From Nostoc sp. NIES-3756 (GTDB taxonomy: Bacteria > Cyanobacteriota > Cyanobacteriia > Cyanobacteriales > Nostocaceae), in the NCBI RefSeq assembly GCF_001548375.1, contig NZ_AP017295.1, positions 4,560,501-4,624,500 of the forward strand: a DNA stretch of 64,000 nucleotides. The letters are read 5' to 3'. Below are positions 17,242 through 27,070 of the stretch, piece after piece (the stretch's first letter is position 1; each line of letters begins with the position of its first letter). A program made the position numbers and the translations under genes. Below the pieces are notes generated by a model that was not told the DNA's origin, did not search any database, and worked only from the letters and a program-made list of their open reading frames with translations.

Positions 17242-19062
17242 ATGCCAAAAGCACAACGTAATTTCTTTAAATTGAATAGTTACCTGCAAAATAACTATTT
17301 AATATTGAGAGAGATTAAACATTTTCGCAAAATAGCTATTCTAGCTGTAATTTCTTCATTTTTGGCTGCCAGCTTTGAAGGTGTCAGTATAGGCTTTTTG
17401 CTATCATTCTTACAAAATTTGACTACACCTGACCAACCAATTCAGACTGGAATTAGTTGGGTTGATACAATTTTAGCTTCTAATGCGTTGCCACTTAGCC
17501 CTCTATACAGAATATCCTTACTCATTTTGTTGAGTACCTGGATGCGGGCTACTTTCAATTATTTTAGTGGCATTTATACAGAATCAGCGCAACTCCATCT
17601 AGCAGACCGCTTACACAAGCAGATTTTTGAGCAATTACAAGCTTTCAGATTGAGTTATTTTGCTCAAACTCGTTCTGGTGAACTCATAAATACAATTACC
17701 ACAGAAATCGAAAGGATAAAACAAGCCTTTAGCGGCATGGCTTTCGTATTTACTAGAGTCATGACGGTTTGTGTTTACTTTGTTGTCATGTTTCTCATTT
17801 CATGGCAACTTTCAATTATTTCTGTTCTGATATTTTTACTAATCGCTGTGGGTTTATCCACACTCAATAAGCGAGTACGAGAAACCAGCTTTGGTATTTC
17901 TCAGGCTAACTCTCAATTTACAGCTACGGCGGTAGAATTTATTAACGGAATCCGCACAATACAAGCATTCGGCACACAAGAATTTGAACGTCAGCGTTTT
18001 TATAAAGCCAGTAATGACCAACTTAATGCGGCGATAAAAGTTGCTAAGGCATGGACAATTGTTAAACCCATCGCTGAAGGAATAGCTACTACAGTTTTAA
18101 TTAGTTTAATTTTGCTTTCATTCACAAAACTTACTCTACCAGTTGCATCATTATTAACCTTCTTCTTTGTTTTGGTGAGAGTTATTCCCAATATTCAGGA
18201 TATTAATGGTACTGTTGCTTTTCTGAGTACTTTGCAAGGCTCGTCAGAAAATATTAAAGCTATTTTGCAGACTAATGATAAGCCTTACCTGAAAAATGGC
18301 AAATTTAAGTTTCAAAGTTTAAAACGTTCAATAGATTTAGTATCTGTAGATTTTGGCTACACTGCCGATAATTTAGTACTGCACAATATCACACTCACTA
18401 TTGAGCGTGGTAAAACAACTGCGCTTGTAGGGGCTTCTGGTGCTGGTAAGACTACGTTAGCTGATTTAATTCCTCGATTTTACGACCCCATCCAGGGACA
18501 GATTTTAATTGATGGAATCGATTCGCAAAAATTGGAAATTAATTCTCTGCGCCAGAGGATGGCTATTGTTAGCCAAGATACATTTATATTCAATACTTCG
18601 GTAAGAGAAAATATTGCTTATGGCACCTCAGGCGCTAGCCAAGCTGAAATTCGAGCAGCAGCCAAACTAGCGAATGCGCTGGAATTTATTGAACAAATGC
18701 CTGAAGGATTTGAAACTAGGTTGGGCGATCGCGGTGTGCGCTTATCTGGAGGACAAAGACAACGAATTGCGATCGCTCGTGCTTTACTGCGCGACCCAGA
18801 AATTCTCATCCTAGATGAAGCTACCAGCGCCTTAGATTCAGTATCAGAACGCTTGATTCAAGAGTCGATAGAAAAGCTGGCGGTGGGAAGAACTGTAATT
18901 GCGATCGCTCACAGGCTTTCCACAATTGCTAAAGCAGACAAGGTTGTTGTACTTGAACAAGGACGCATTGTCGAACAAGGAAGTTATCAAGAATTACTAG
19001 AAATGAAAGGCAAGCTTTGGAAATACCACCAAATGCAGAATGAATCAGGTTCTTTAGGCTAA
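17242..19062 (+). CDS. hepA: HepA, ABC exporter (fused membrane and ATPase domains)
   Basis: A 606-residue half-transporter of the ABCB/MsbA type. Residues about 30-330 hold the six-helix membrane domain, and about 355-600 the ATPase: Walker A GASGAGKTTL, signature LSGGQRQRIAIARALL, Walker B ILILDEATSALDS and H-loop AIAHRLST are intact. It should act as a homodimer in the inner membrane, exporting lipid-linked sugars or polysaccharide. Length, family and position right after hepC match HepA of Anabaena PCC 7120 (alr2835), needed for the heterocyst polysaccharide layer. The gene is preceded by its own long leader and so is probably expressed separately from hepC. Confidence 0.9.
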   Translation: MPKAQRNFFKLNSYLQNNYLILREIKHFRKIAILAVISSFLAASFEGVSIGFLLSFLQNLTTPDQPIQTGISWVDTILASNALPLSPLYRISLLILLSTWMRATFNYFSGIYTESAQLHLADRLHKQIFEQLQAFRLSYFAQTRSGELINTITTEIERIKQAFSGMAFVFTRVMTVCVYFVVMFLISWQLSIISVLIFLLIAVGLSTLNKRVRETSFGISQANSQFTATAVEFINGIRTIQAFGTQEFERQRFYKASNDQLNAAIKVAKAWTIVKPIAEGIATTVLISLILLSFTKLTLPVASLLTFFFVLVRVIPNIQDINGTVAFLSTLQGSSENIKAILQTNDKPYLKNGKFKFQSLKRSIDLVSVDFGYTADNLVLHNITLTIERGKTTALVGASGAGKTTLADLIPRFYDPIQGQILIDGIDSQKLEINSLRQRMAIVSQDTFIFNTSVRENIAYGTSGASQAEIRAAAKLANALEFIEQMPEGFETRLGDRGVRLSGGQRQRIAIARALLRDPEILILDEATSALDSVSERLIQESIEKLAVGRTVIAIAHRLSTIAKADKVVVLEQGRIVEQGSYQELLEMKGKLWKYHQMQNESGSLG

Positions 19063-19129
19063 TTATCACCCTAATATCCTGTATTTACCTACAATTCTTC
19101 TTTCAATCCACCATACCCCATTTCTACTT

Positions 19130-20143
19130 ATGACTTTAGACAACAATTCTTTAGTTGTAGTGTGTGGCGCAGATGATAATTACGCCATACCCTTAACTGT
19201 AACCCTCTATTCCGCAGTAGCCAATCTAGAAAAAGGTTGTACACTTTACCTCTACATTATTGATGGCGGTATTACTGAACAGAGCAAGAAACGGATACAA
19301 CGAGTACTCAACGTTGAACACATTAATCTACATCTTAAGTGGGTTTCTGCTAGCAGTTTCACATCACTGAGCCATATCAAAACACCTGATTGGGTATCAG
19401 TAGCTACCTATCTCAGATTACTCATTCCCGACATCTTGCCAGACCATTTTGACAAAGCTATTTACTTAGATAGTGATTTGCTCGTCAAGGGAAATTTAAA
19501 AGATTTGTGGAACCAGGAAATGGGTCAACATGCCTTACTCGCTTGTAGTGACCTTGTAATTCCTTATGTATCTTGCAATTTAGGTATCATGAATTACAAA
19601 GAGCTTGGTCTAGCTCCTAATGCACCTTATTTCAACGCTGGAGTCTTGGTAATGAATTTACCAAGATGGAGAGAAGAACAAATTAGCCAGAAAATAATAA
19701 GTTACTTCAGCGAATATCCAGAATATGTGCGGATGGGAGATCAAGAAGGGCTAAATGCCATTCTTGCTAATGATTGGGGCAAACTAAATCCCAAGTGGAA
19801 CGTTATCGCTCACATTCTCAGTTACGACAACTGGATAGATTCACCCTTTAAACAAGAGATTCGACCTATAAAAGATGATCTCCTCCACAAGCCTTATATC
19901 ATTCATTTCGCTGGTGGGGAAAAACCTTGGAAGATTGGATGTGAGCATCCAGCACAGTTGGAATGGATTAGCTATCTCAAAGCTAGTAGATGGTTTCAAC
20001 CTATAGAAAGTCTTGTGTGGTTTACGAAATGGTATATACGCTATACCCCTTGGCGGTTGAAAGTCTTAATTAGGACATTGATATTTAACTTGGGACTAGG
20101 GAAATTTTGGGAATCAATGAGAACTTATGTACATCAGTCATAA
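19130..20143 (+). CDS. Family 8 glycosyltransferase
   Basis: A 337-residue retaining GT-A enzyme of the LPS glucosyl/galactosyltransferase kind. The metal-binding DSD is at 114-116 in AIYLDSDLLVKGNLKDLW, PYFNAGVLVMNL follows, and the GT8 hallmark HFAGGEKPW is near residue 260. Likely donors are UDP-glucose or UDP-galactose. It lies 67 bp after hepA on the same strand, so co-transcription is plausible. A basic, aromatic C-terminal segment could sit at the membrane surface. Confidence 0.85.
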   Translation: MTLDNNSLVVVCGADDNYAIPLTVTLYSAVANLEKGCTLYLYIIDGGITEQSKKRIQRVLNVEHINLHLKWVSASSFTSLSHIKTPDWVSVATYLRLLIPDILPDHFDKAIYLDSDLLVKGNLKDLWNQEMGQHALLACSDLVIPYVSCNLGIMNYKELGLAPNAPYFNAGVLVMNLPRWREEQISQKIISYFSEYPEYVRMGDQEGLNAILANDWGKLNPKWNVIAHILSYDNWIDSPFKQEIRPIKDDLLHKPYIIHFAGGEKPWKIGCEHPAQLEWISYLKASRWFQPIESLVWFTKWYIRYTPWRLKVLIRTLIFNLGLGKFWESMRTYVHQS

Positions 20144-20445
20144 TTCGTATTTTCCTATACGGCCTATCAAAAGTATTTAGGACTGACGCATCAAGGTTAT
20201 CTGTTGAGATTGGGTGTAAGGAATCTTGGGCGTTGCATAGTTGCGGGATGAATAAAGACTTTTATATATAGCTAAAAGTACCTTCTTTGCGTCTTTGCGC
20301 CTACCGCAAGCGGAACGCCTGACGGCGAATGCGTGAGGCAAAAATCATCCCATTAATCAGCAACGCCGAATCTTGAATACCTATATCCTTACACCCCTAT
20401 ACCCCTTTGTCATTCTATTCAACTTCTCCACTGCCAGGAAGAACC
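20144..20445. repeat. Intergenic stretch with nested dispersed repeat
   Basis: Between the GT8 and the next GT2 gene there is no gene. At about 20282-20345 a typical CTTTGCGTCTTTGCGCC...TGAGGCAAAA repeat is interrupted by a GC-rich insert (about 20308-20336, CCGCAAGCGGAACGCC). One small repeat seems to have inserted in another, as described for small dispersed repeats in Nostoc. The last 40 bp carry AGGAAG (20436-20441) as ribosome-binding site. Confidence 0.45.
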
Positions 20446-21414
20446 ATGAAAGTTTCTGTTGTAATTTCTAACTATAACTATGGTCGCTATCTGACTAAAG
20501 CAATCAACTCGGTTCTATCTCAAACCTACTCCGATGTAGAAATCGTTGTAGTGGACGATGGTTCTCAAGATGATAGCCGTAGTGTCATCACCCAACTTCA
20601 ACAAACAGCACCAGATAAAATTAAAGCCATCTTCCAGACAAATCAAGGACAAGGGGGCGCTTTTAATGCTGGGTTTGCCGCCGCTACCGGAGAAATTATT
20701 GCCTTTCTAGATGCTGATGATGTGTGGAAGCCTCACAAATTAGAACGCATAGTTGAGGTATTTAAGCAATCAGATGTAGTTGGTGTTATGCACCATTTAG
20801 ATGTGATTGATGGCAATGACAACAGCATTAATAATGCTTCCACCCAAGGGCCGAAACTGAGCGAAGATTTAGCCAAAGTTATCTTAAAGACGGGGAATGC
20901 TTGGTGTTTTCCTCCTACATCTGGACTTGCATATCGTCGTGAAGCTTTAGAAAAAGTTTTTCCTATTGACCCTATTAAATGGCGTATCTGGGCTGATGGT
21001 TGTATTATTTACTGCACAGCATTTGTAGGCAAGATTAAAACATTACAAGAAAACTTGGGCTATTATCGCATACATGGTGCGAACAATCACATGAGTGGAG
21101 CGATCGCCACCAAGGAACAAGAAGCCAAATCCCAACTTGGGATTGAGATGACTAACCAATATATCAATGACTTTTTGGCACGTATTGGTTATTCTCAAAA
21201 AGTTGACCTATCTCGCAATCTCCAGTATCGACGTACAAAGTATTATCAACAATCCAAGTGGGATAGCAAGGAAGTGTGGGCTATTTCACGTTTGATACTA
21301 GGATGGCCTTTCTACTCTGGACAAGAAAGACTATATTACCTAGCTCGATTTTTATTTAAAAGCGGAAAATTTTTAGTTTCTTCTCCTGTTCATACGGAAA
21401 GTACCACTGTTTAG
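20446..21414 (+). CDS. Family 2 glycosyltransferase
   Basis: A 322-residue GT2 enzyme starting MKVSVVISNYNYGRYL. It has VVDDGSQDDS and FLDADDVWKP, the two acidic motifs of GT-A inverting transferases; the second holds the metal-binding DADD. I use ATG 20446, with AGGAAG directly upstream; a TTG 39 bp earlier would give an unrelated leader. The C-terminal part is basic without clear membrane helices. It may correspond to alr2837 of Anabaena PCC 7120, reported as specifically required for envelope polysaccharide, but the numbering is from order only. Confidence 0.85.
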   Translation: MKVSVVISNYNYGRYLTKAINSVLSQTYSDVEIVVVDDGSQDDSRSVITQLQQTAPDKIKAIFQTNQGQGGAFNAGFAAATGEIIAFLDADDVWKPHKLERIVEVFKQSDVVGVMHHLDVIDGNDNSINNASTQGPKLSEDLAKVILKTGNAWCFPPTSGLAYRREALEKVFPIDPIKWRIWADGCIIYCTAFVGKIKTLQENLGYYRIHGANNHMSGAIATKEQEAKSQLGIEMTNQYINDFLARIGYSQKVDLSRNLQYRRTKYYQQSKWDSKEVWAISRLILGWPFYSGQERLYYLARFLFKSGKFLVSSPVHTESTTV

Positions 21415-21534
21415 TAGTAAATGTGATTGTCGCAATATAAACCAAGCACATCCCGACTATCCCATTATCCAGTAATTGCGGACGAATCATAGGTCTAATT
21501 TGGTCTGTGATGATTCCTACCTCATATTAAAACT

Positions 21535-22509
21535 ATGGCTAGAGATACTAACTCCTCAACTCCCTTAGTTAGCGTTATCACACCTACCTATAATCGTCCA
21601 GACTACTTACAAGCAGCACTAACCAGCGCGGTACGGCAAACTTACCGCAATATTGAAATTATTGTTTGCGACAATTGTAGTCCGCAAAATCCGCAAGCAA
21701 TTGTTGAGTCATTTAATGACCCACGCATTCGCTTCTCGCGCAATTCATCGAACATGGGGATGTTCGCTAATACTTTCAAAGCCTTTCAAATGGCGCAGGG
21801 AAAATATGTTGCTTGTCTACTAGACGATGATATGTGGGAAGAGGACTTTCTAGAAAAGCTCGTCCCCCCTTTAGAAAGTAACCCTGATTTAGCCTTAGCC
21901 TTTTGTGATCACTACATCATCGATGCGAATGGCGATATAGATGATGCGCTGACAGAAGAATGTTCTCGGACATATAAAAGAGTAGATTTACTAGAAGGAA
22001 TTTACCAACCCTTTTGTCGTATAGCCTTAGTAGATAAATCCGTATCTACAGCCACAGCTGCTGTAATTCGTCGAGATGCTATTGATTGGAGTACAATTCC
22101 GGCTGAAGTTGGCGGTTCATGGGATATATATTTGAACTATTTGTGTTGTCGTTCTGGTTTAGGCGCTTATTTTTATCCCGAAAAACTGACTCGTTACCGC
22201 GTACATGAACAAACAGACACCATGCTTAGTGGTAAACGAGATGCACAGGCAAAAATCCGTAAAGCTCAAGCTGATATGTTCTGCTATGAGCAGTTTATAG
22301 CAGACGATCGCCTATCAGAGTTTAAACCCTATTTTCAACAGCAATGGGCGCATGTGAATACAACCGTAGGCATCGGCTTAATGCGTAGTCAACAACTCAA
22401 AGCTGCACGCCCTTATTTTTGGCGTTCCCTCAAACACAGCCGCAAAATCCGGACTATGGCTGGACTGATGCTTAGTTTTACACCACCAGCGATCGCATCT
22501 CGATTTTGA
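21535..22509 (+). CDS. Family 2 glycosyltransferase
   Basis: A 324-residue GT2 enzyme. VSVITPTYNRPDYL opens the domain after about 11 residues, VCDNCSPQNP is the nucleotide-binding segment and LLDDDMWEEDFL holds the metal-binding DDD. It is the second of four GT2 genes in a row. A 120-bp gap precedes it. Sugar and acceptor unknown. Confidence 0.85.
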   Translation: MARDTNSSTPLVSVITPTYNRPDYLQAALTSAVRQTYRNIEIIVCDNCSPQNPQAIVESFNDPRIRFSRNSSNMGMFANTFKAFQMAQGKYVACLLDDDMWEEDFLEKLVPPLESNPDLALAFCDHYIIDANGDIDDALTEECSRTYKRVDLLEGIYQPFCRIALVDKSVSTATAAVIRRDAIDWSTIPAEVGGSWDIYLNYLCCRSGLGAYFYPEKLTRYRVHEQTDTMLSGKRDAQAKIRKAQADMFCYEQFIADDRLSEFKPYFQQQWAHVNTTVGIGLMRSQQLKAARPYFWRSLKHSRKIRTMAGLMLSFTPPAIASRF

Positions 22510-22568
22510 GTGGGGAGTAGAGGGAGTAACCCACCCCTAACCCCTCCCAGGAGGGGAACAGGAAATAA

Positions 22569-22634
22569 CTGTGGACTAATGACTATGGACTAATGACTAT
22601 TGACTATTGACTATTGACCAATGACCAATGACTA
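22569..22634. repeat. STRR tract reaching into the next gene's start codon
   Basis: At least nine degenerate heptamers (GACTAAT, GACTATG, GACTATT, GACCAAT) run directly to and across the ATG at 22628. The ATG belongs to the word CCAATGA of the repeat. Confidence 0.75.
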
Positions 22635-23518
22635 ATAACAAACAAATGCGCGTAGCTGCCTGCATCACAACTAGAAATCGTCCTCATGATTTAGAGAATT
22701 GTTTGCGATCGCTGTGGGGTTCTCAGATCAAACCGCACTTAGTGGTGGTGTCTGATGATTCACCAGATATTACGGTACAGCAACAAAATCAGCAGATTGT
22801 TCAACAATATTCTCAGACAATTTATATTATCGGCCCTCGCCGTGGTGTATGTGCGAATCGTAACAATGCGGTGAATGCTACACCTGTATTAGAAACTGAT
22901 TTAGTTGCTTTTATTGATGATGATATTTGTGTGGAACCAGAATTTATTGCAAGTGCGATCGCTCGCTACACGCAAATGTCCATAGAACAAAGAAATACCA
23001 CTATCCTTTCTGGAGTTAGTCACGGTAGCAATGGCTATATGATGGTTTCTGGCAAACTTTCTTTTCGTGGCTATTTTTGTGCTAGTGATGTTCCCGAAAC
23101 TGTAGCTATTCACGCCTCCGTTTTCCCCCGTCAGTTTTTTGATCAAGAACAGTGGGATGAAAATATATTTTTTGGTTATGAAGATGCAGAACTTTGTCTA
23201 CGAGCTTTGAAGCGGGATTACAAAATTATTCACTGCCCAGAATTGCGAGTAAATCATGATGCGGGAGTTAATGGTAGCTCTTTGATGGTATCGGATGTTG
23301 GCAAACTAACTAACTACGAAATTTCTATAGAAGCCGCTAGGCTCTACGTTGGTATTAAGCGCTATAAAGATTTATTTCCCAATCTTTTAAAACTTATTAG
23401 TTTCTGTTTTATATACTTCCTACACATGACGGCCTATCTGAGCAAACGAGCCTCCTTGCAAGCATGGCCAGAAATTATTCGTCGCTCCCGTATTCAAAAG
23501 TTATGGCAAGTGTCCTAG
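22628..23518 (+). CDS. Family 2 glycosyltransferase
   Basis: A 296-residue GT2 enzyme: VAACITTRNRPHDL, VVSDDSPD, then AFIDDDICVEPEF with the metal-binding DDD, and FFGYEDAELCLRAL, typical of rhamnosyl/galactofuranosyl-like transferases. A hydrophobic segment lies near residues 252-272. Two starts are possible. ATG 22628 lies inside a heptamer repeat and gives six extra residues; ATG 22646 begins right at the conserved domain. No clear Shine-Dalgarno site is seen for either. It may correspond to alr2839 of Anabaena PCC 7120. Confidence 0.85.
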   Translation: MTNNKQMRVAACITTRNRPHDLENCLRSLWGSQIKPHLVVVSDDSPDITVQQQNQQIVQQYSQTIYIIGPRRGVCANRNNAVNATPVLETDLVAFIDDDICVEPEFIASAIARYTQMSIEQRNTTILSGVSHGSNGYMMVSGKLSFRGYFCASDVPETVAIHASVFPRQFFDQEQWDENIFFGYEDAELCLRALKRDYKIIHCPELRVNHDAGVNGSSLMVSDVGKLTNYEISIEAARLYVGIKRYKDLFPNLLKLISFCFIYFLHMTAYLSKRASLQAWPEIIRRSRIQKLWQVS

Positions 23519-23546
23519 TTGAAATGAGGAGGCAGGAGAGTTAATT

Positions 23547-24695
23547 GTGAGACTATGTATTGTTACACATAATGTAATTAAGGGTAATGGTCAAGGTCGG
23601 GTTAATTATGAAATTGCTCAAGAAGCAATCCGGCGTGGTCATCATGTCACTATATTAGCTAGTGAAATAGCTTTGGAATTACAACAAAGTGAACACGTTA
23701 ATTGGATTCCTATTTCTGTTAAGCAATGGCCTACGGAATTACTACGAAACATGGTCTTTGCTTTTATCAGCGCAAACTGGCTACAAAAACATCGTTCTGG
23801 GCTTGATTTAGTCAAAATTAATGGTGCAATTACTCATGCCTCTGGTGATGTTAATGCTGCACATTTTGTCCATAGTTCTTGGTTGAAATTTACTTCTCGT
23901 AAGGCTAAATCAAAGTCCACTAAAACTACAAAATCCCGCAGATTTCTATACAGCTTTTACCAGTGGTTGTACACAGTCTTAAATGCAATTTGGGAAAAAC
24001 AGGCTTTTCGTCGTGCGCGAGTGGTAGTTGCTGTTTCTAGTAAGGTGGCGGAGGATTTACAAGCCATCGGTGTAGCACCAGAGAAGATTCGGGTGATTGT
24101 CAATGGTGTGGATTTGCAAGAATTTGCGCCAGGAAATTGCGAGCGCACAAATTGGAATCTACCGACAGGAGTTCCCTTAGCCTTATTTGCGGGAGATATT
24201 AGAATCTCTCGCAAGAACTTGGATACAGTTCTTAAAGCTTTGGTGCAAGTGCCAGATTTACATCTAGCAGTTGCGGGAATTACGGAAGGTAGCCCATATC
24301 TTCAGTTAGCTGAAGCTTTGGGACTAAGTGAGCGAGTGCATTTTTTAGGACTGCGCTATGACGTTCCCGAATTGATGAAGGCTGTAGATTTCTTGGTATT
24401 TCCTTCGCGTTATGAGCCTTTTGGCTTAGTGGTAATTGAAGCGATGGCTTCTGGTTTACCTGTGATTACGGCAGCTACAACTGGTGCAGCAGATTTAATC
24501 ACACCGGAATCTGGGATAGTTATAGCCGACTCCGATGATGTGGATGCGTTAGCAAAAGCCATGTTGTTGCTAACGGGCGATCGCCAACTCAGGCAAACAA
24601 TGGGTCAAGCTGCCCGTAGTATTGCCGAACAACACAGTTGGAAAAGTATGGCAAAGCACTATGTAGATTTATTAGAGGAGTTGCAGGCGGAATGA
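23547..24695 (+). CDS. Family 4 glycosyltransferase
   Basis: A 382-residue GT-B enzyme. MRLCIVTHNVIKGNGQGRVN is the acceptor-side start, and SRYEPFGLVVIEAMASGLPV the donor-side E-x7-E region. The start is GTG 23547 with a strong GAGGAGGCAGGAGAG ribosome site upstream, the best in the island. Its stop overlaps the next gene's ATG in ATGA (24692-24695), so the two are translationally coupled. Family clear, sugar unknown. Confidence 0.85.
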   Translation: MRLCIVTHNVIKGNGQGRVNYEIAQEAIRRGHHVTILASEIALELQQSEHVNWIPISVKQWPTELLRNMVFAFISANWLQKHRSGLDLVKINGAITHASGDVNAAHFVHSSWLKFTSRKAKSKSTKTTKSRRFLYSFYQWLYTVLNAIWEKQAFRRARVVVAVSSKVAEDLQAIGVAPEKIRVIVNGVDLQEFAPGNCERTNWNLPTGVPLALFAGDIRISRKNLDTVLKALVQVPDLHLAVAGITEGSPYLQLAEALGLSERVHFLGLRYDVPELMKAVDFLVFPSRYEPFGLVVIEAMASGLPVITAATTGAADLITPESGIVIADSDDVDALAKAMLLLTGDRQLRQTMGQAARSIAEQHSWKSMAKHYVDLLEELQAE

Positions 24696-25642
24696 AAATC
24701 ACCGTTATTGTTCCCACTTACCGCCGGACTAAAGATTTAACACGCTGTTTAGAAGCATTGCAAAAGCAATCTCGACCAGCTGATGAAGTATTGGTGGTAG
24801 TACGTGATACCGACAATGAAACTAGGAAATTCCTAGAAGCGATCGCTCCTTCAAATTTACCATTACGTACTACCACAGTCAGCATTCCTGGGGTAGTAGC
24901 AGCGATGAATGCTGGGCTAGATATTGCTCAAGGAGAGATTGTTGCTTTTACAGATGATGATGCGGCTCCCCATAGCAACTGGCTAGCACAGATTGAAGCT
25001 CACTTTTTGACTGATGCACAGATTGCTGGCGTGGGTGGGCGTGATTGGGTATATCATGGCGATCGCTTAGAAGATGGTATTTGCCCAGTAGTCGGACAGG
25101 TGCATTGGTTTGGAAGAGTCATAGGCAATCACCATCAAGGAATGGGAAAACCCCGTGAGGTAGATGTTCTCAAGGGAGTTAATATGAGCTTTCGTCGTTC
25201 AGCCATTGGTAAATTACGTTTTGACCAACGAATGCTCGGTACAGGCGCTCAGGTTCACTTTGAGGTAGCTTTTTGTCTCACTTTGAAACGGGCTGGTTGG
25301 AAGCTGATTTACGACCCCCAAATAGGAGTCAATCATTACCCAGCACAGCGATTTGATGAGGATCAGCGTCAAAGCTTTAATTACATTGCTGTAGCTAACG
25401 CAGTACACAACGAAACCTTAGCTCTGCTAGAACACTTATCCCCTACTCAACAGTTAGCGTTTGGACTCTGGGCTACCTTAGTAGGCACTAGAGACGCTAT
25501 GGGTTTAGTTCAATTTTTCCGCTTTTTGCCCAATGAAGGCCTATTGGCAGGACAAAAGCTACGAGCATCTTGGCATGGTCGCTGGCGGGGTTGGCGAACT
25601 TGGCAAAGTTCAAACAAAATTCTTTCACTATGGAGATTTTGA
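24692..25642 (+). CDS. Family 2 glycosyltransferase
   Basis: A 316-residue GT2 enzyme. MKITVIVPTYRRTKDL begins at ATG 24692, which overlaps the GT4 stop codon by four bases; GAGGAG (24674-24679) may serve as ribosome site. FTDDDAAPHSNW holds the acidic metal motif and VGGRDWVYHGD follows. An extended frame upstream would overlap the GT4 gene by 58 bases and is rejected. The next gene's GTG follows the stop codon without a gap, so three genes (23547-27070) form a tight transcription unit. Confidence 0.85.
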   Translation: MKITVIVPTYRRTKDLTRCLEALQKQSRPADEVLVVVRDTDNETRKFLEAIAPSNLPLRTTTVSIPGVVAAMNAGLDIAQGEIVAFTDDDAAPHSNWLAQIEAHFLTDAQIAGVGGRDWVYHGDRLEDGICPVVGQVHWFGRVIGNHHQGMGKPREVDVLKGVNMSFRRSAIGKLRFDQRMLGTGAQVHFEVAFCLTLKRAGWKLIYDPQIGVNHYPAQRFDEDQRQSFNYIAVANAVHNETLALLEHLSPTQQLAFGLWATLVGTRDAMGLVQFFRFLPNEGLLAGQKLRASWHGRWRGWRTWQSSNKILSLWRF

Positions 25643-27070
25643 GTGAATCATACATATACTTTCATCAATAGTTCTTCTCCAAAAGGTTCAATAGTTGCAA
25701 AACCACAACCTTTGGCTTGGTTAGCGATACTATCCCTAGTTCTATTCACACTCGTGTGTATCTTTGGCGGGGCGGCTGGCATTCTCCGCACTGGATATGT
25801 TGTTCTCTCCTTTATTGTAGGTGCTTTTTTATATATAAAATACCCAGCACTTTACGTAGGTTTTACTTGGTGGCTCTGGTTTGTCACACCCTTTATAGCT
25901 CGTGTAGTTGATTATAAAAGCGTTTGGGATCCTAGCCGCTTTATGTTGGTGTCTCAATATATAGTGACGCTATTAACTTTCCACACACTCTTAAAAGAAC
26001 TGCCAAAATCTTTACGCCAAGGTGGTTTACCTTTTGTATTAGCTTTTATTGGTGTATTTTATGGCTGTCTCATAGGCATAATTAAAACATCACCCTTCAC
26101 TGCGGCCCGAGGGCTTCTTGATTGGTTAACACCAGTTACTTTTGGTTTTTATTTATTTATCAATTGGCGAGATTATCCACTCTATCGCCGGACACTTGAG
26201 CGTACTTTTACTTGGGGTGTATTAATCACAGGAATATATGGTGTTGTACAGTTTCTCAATCCTCCAGATTGGGACTTATTCTGGTTATTAAATACAAAAT
26301 TAACTAGTATGGGTGATCCTGAACCCTTGAAATTGCGTGTTTGGAGTACAATGGCATCTCCTGCACCTTATGCAGCCATGATGATGGCAGGTTTAATATT
26401 GTTATTTAGTAATAAACAATTAATTCGGATTCCCGCATCAGCAGTTGGTTATTTAGCTTTCTTGCTCACAACAGTACGCACCTTGTGGGGAGGATGGTTG
26501 ATAGCTTTTTTCACATTCATCACTTCATTAAAAGCCCATTTACAAATGCGTCTGTTTATCACAATTTTAATTATGGCGCTTTGTACAGTTCCCCTAACAC
26601 AAATTGAACAATTTTCTGATACTATCACTACTCGTTTTCAAACTTTTTCTAATCTTGAAGATGATGACAGTGCTAGAATTAGACAGAAAATTTACGAACA
26701 AGGTCTTCATAGTGCTTTAACTAATGGTTTAGGCAACGGAGTAGGCAATACTTTTATTGTTAATGAGAAAGGTGTATTAGAACCCATCATTATTGATAGT
26801 GGCATTCTCGATATATTTTTCACATTAGGTTGGTTTGGCGCTATATTCTATTTACTAGGAATATTGATGGTTTTTACCCAAGCATTTCAATATTTGGAGT
26901 ACAGTTTCGACTCCTTTATGGCTGCTTCTAGGGCTATTAGTTTAGGTATGTTATCAACACTACTTGGTAACAGTGGTATGTTAGGTATGTCAGGAATGAT
27001 TCTTTGGGGCTTTATTGCTATAGCTATGGCAGGACATAAGTATCACGTACATCAAAGAATGAGCAAATAA
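25643..27070 (+). CDS. O-antigen ligase/polymerase-like membrane protein (Wzy-like)
   Basis: A 475-residue multi-span membrane protein with ten or more hydrophobic segments starting near residue 25, and a large loop around 330-390 (GNGVGNTFIVNEKGVLEPIIIDSG) in the place where Wzy/WaaL proteins have their periplasmic loop. The start is GTG 25643, immediately after the preceding stop codon. It probably joins repeat units or transfers a finished chain outside the inner membrane. It may match alr2841 of Anabaena PCC 7120, required for envelope polysaccharide. Sequence alone does not separate ligase from polymerase. Confidence 0.75.
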   Translation: MNHTYTFINSSSPKGSIVAKPQPLAWLAILSLVLFTLVCIFGGAAGILRTGYVVLSFIVGAFLYIKYPALYVGFTWWLWFVTPFIARVVDYKSVWDPSRFMLVSQYIVTLLTFHTLLKELPKSLRQGGLPFVLAFIGVFYGCLIGIIKTSPFTAARGLLDWLTPVTFGFYLFINWRDYPLYRRTLERTFTWGVLITGIYGVVQFLNPPDWDLFWLLNTKLTSMGDPEPLKLRVWSTMASPAPYAAMMMAGLILLFSNKQLIRIPASAVGYLAFLLTTVRTLWGGWLIAFFTFITSLKAHLQMRLFITILIMALCTVPLTQIEQFSDTITTRFQTFSNLEDDDSARIRQKIYEQGLHSALTNGLGNGVGNTFIVNEKGVLEPIIIDSGILDIFFTLGWFGAIFYLLGILMVFTQAFQYLEYSFDSFMAASRAISLGMLSTLLGNSGMLGMSGMILWGFIAIAMAGHKYHVHQRMSK

